Assembly (NCBI GenBank): GCA_047626155.1
Contig: JBLHRR010000044.1
Span: 1-33,454 of the forward strand
Source: CALGLS01 sp047626155
GTDB lineage: Bacteria; Bacteroidota; Bacteroidia; Chitinophagales; Saprospiraceae
Length of the DNA stretch: 33,454 nucleotides
Direction of reading: 5' to 3'
The notes below the pieces were generated by a model. It was not told the DNA's origin, made no database searches, and worked only from the letters and a program-made list of their open reading frames with translations. The translations under genes and the position numbers were made by a program. Positions 32,526 to 33,454 of the stretch are shown here, piece after piece. Each line of letters opens with the position of its first letter. Positions within the stretch are counted from its first letter, which is position 1.

Positions 32526-32624
32526 TTTTGGCAGTTAGCAGTTAGCTACTGGCAGTTAGCTTCGCTCAGACGCGTTAAAAGGCGCGTTCGAGGGAGGCCA
32601 ACGGCTAACTGCCAACTGCCAAAA
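32526..32624. repeat. Inverted repeat built from CAGTTAG/CTAACTG motifs
   Basis: The left arm 32526-32546 (beginning TTTTGGCAGTTAGC) pairs with the right arm 32604-32624 (ending AACTGCCAAAA) over 21 bp with one mismatch. The left side contains three GCAGTTAGC-type copies. The architecture (short tandem motif on each arm and a loop of some 57 bases) matches that of the repeat at 21721-21820. Confidence 0.65.
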
Positions 32625-32678
32625 GCAGGGAATTCGTCACGCACTCATTTGATTATTAATAGTAGTATCCCCATCTAA

Positions 32679-32996
32679 TTGGATCTTACCAGCGAAGTGG
32701 GACCACTGGAAGTTAGCCATCTGGAATATAGCGGAGGGGGCTGGCTCGATCAAAAATTGTTTTACCCAAGCAATATTGCAGCACTGAACAAATTACCCTT
32801 GGTGGTCTTTACCCACGGATGGACTTTTACGCAGCAGCATTATGACTATATCGGTGAACACTTGGCTTCCTACGGATATCTGGTCATGTTGCATGCCAAC
32901 GATGTCGGAAGCGGGAATGGAGCGGCTACCCATTCTGCCTCACTTACCACTTTGAGCAATACTGAGTTTTTTCTGGAGCAATACCCCCAGCCTTGA
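32679..32996 (+). pseudogene. Truncated alpha/beta hydrolase (dienelactone- or PAF-acetylhydrolase-like)
   Basis: The 105-codon frame begins at a TTG straight after an in-frame stop, with no ATG and no signal. It encodes a recognisable front half of an alpha/beta hydrolase: LEYSGGGWLDQKLFYPSN, LPLVVFTHGWTFTQQHYDYI with the HGW oxyanion segment, and HLASYGYLVMLHAND. It ends after FFLEQYPQP, before the nucleophile elbow (GHSxGG) and the other catalytic residues. Both ends are therefore missing, and a gene fragment is the best reading. Confidence 0.6.
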
Positions 32997-33151
32997 AAAC
33001 GGGCTTTTTCACGAAGTAAGTTCAGTGATACCCCACCTAGTCTGATTGTTGAATGGGAGAACAACGAGGTTTATGTTGAATTTAAAGGGGAGCATTTTTG
33101 GAGTTGTAGGGAAATTGTTTGTTTCTACGTTTTTCGAAGAGTTTATTTCTG

Positions 33152-33202
33152 CTAGTCGATTATAACGGTTATTAACCGATAATAACCGTTATAATCGACT
33201 AG
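33152..33202. repeat. Perfect 22-bp palindrome with 7-base loop
   Basis: CTAGTCGATTATAACGGTTA plus TT (33152-33173) is exactly mirrored by 33181-33202, around the loop AACCGAT. It is AT-rich and not followed by a T tract. The surrounding gap (32997-33454) contains no convincing gene. A bidirectional terminator or a protein-binding or recombination site are the alternatives. Confidence 0.75.
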
Positions 33203-33454
33203 TATTTTAACTAATTGATTTACAGTGATTTGGGCAGTATGATTTTGTGTATATTTATAGTGTAATTTACAATATGGGTGGTTTGACCTCTAAGTTAGGG
33301 AGAGCTATTGCTTTTAGCCTTAGGAGTAAGTGAAGAAGGGGCTTTAGTGTCATGAATTATTGGTGGTGGTGAGGCCTTTAGTGAATAGAAGGAAGGGGGT
33401 TTTGGATGTTTAATGGAAAGTGGTACTTTAGTGCGGACATAAGCGATATATACG

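Noticed and set aside
32481..32678. 65-residue open frame ahead of the hydrolase fragment
   Set aside because: It is built from the CAGTTAG inverted repeat and gives low-complexity protein.

Overview
The window looks like a chromosomal segment of a Bacteroidota bacterium (a Saprospirales- or Cytophagales-like lineage is my guess, not proven). The reasons are gene content (very long AsmA-like protein, PD40-type remnant, DUF3179 and carboxypeptidase-regulatory-like domains, 800-residue FtsX permease, lipoprotein-plus-barrel protein), A-rich leaders without clear Shine-Dalgarno sites, and one upstream sequence matching the Bacteroidota promoter form TTG-N18/19-TAnnTTTG. No rRNA, tRNA, CRISPR array, insertion sequence or phage gene was recognised.

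Layout. 1-4185: end of a possible gene, a hairpin-rich convergent gap, and a 1339-residue AsmA/TamB-like protein on the minus strand. 4433-12910: a plus-strand run of polyphosphate kinase (ppk1), a 1247-residue lipoprotein that joins a degenerate metallophosphatase, an atypical kinase-like region and an outer-membrane barrel, a PAP2 phosphatase, and a protein with a broken HD domain fused to the Pycsar-effector-type membrane domain. The last two genes are bracketed by an inverted pair of a dispersed repeat. 12911-15430: repeat-rich spacer, a 60-residue membrane protein and an ABC-F ATPase. 15963-17021: a small exported protein that resembles the CotH kinase-like fold.

17126-25347 is a regulated export locus. 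A histidine kinase and an NtrC-type sigma-54 activator lie on the minus strand; divergently, a periplasmic adaptor, an ABC ATPase, an unknown 97-residue protein and an FtsX-type permease form an apparent operon. A sequence with a perfect -24 and partial -12 sigma-54 element sits about 46 bases before the adaptor start, so the two-component pair most likely switches on this exporter.

25353-33454 is looser and partly decaying: a PD40 gene remnant, a class C beta-lactamase-type serine hydrolase, an S9 prolyl oligopeptidase lipoprotein, an orphan C-terminal coding remnant, a two-domain DUF3179 protein, a truncated alpha/beta hydrolase and several long hairpins.

The strongest candidates for something new are (i) the phosphoryl-themed block 4433-12910, in which two proteins keep the fold signatures of metal-dependent phosphohydrolases but have lost the metal-binding residues, and (ii) the families of structured intergenic repeats, one of which shows compensatory base changes between copies.
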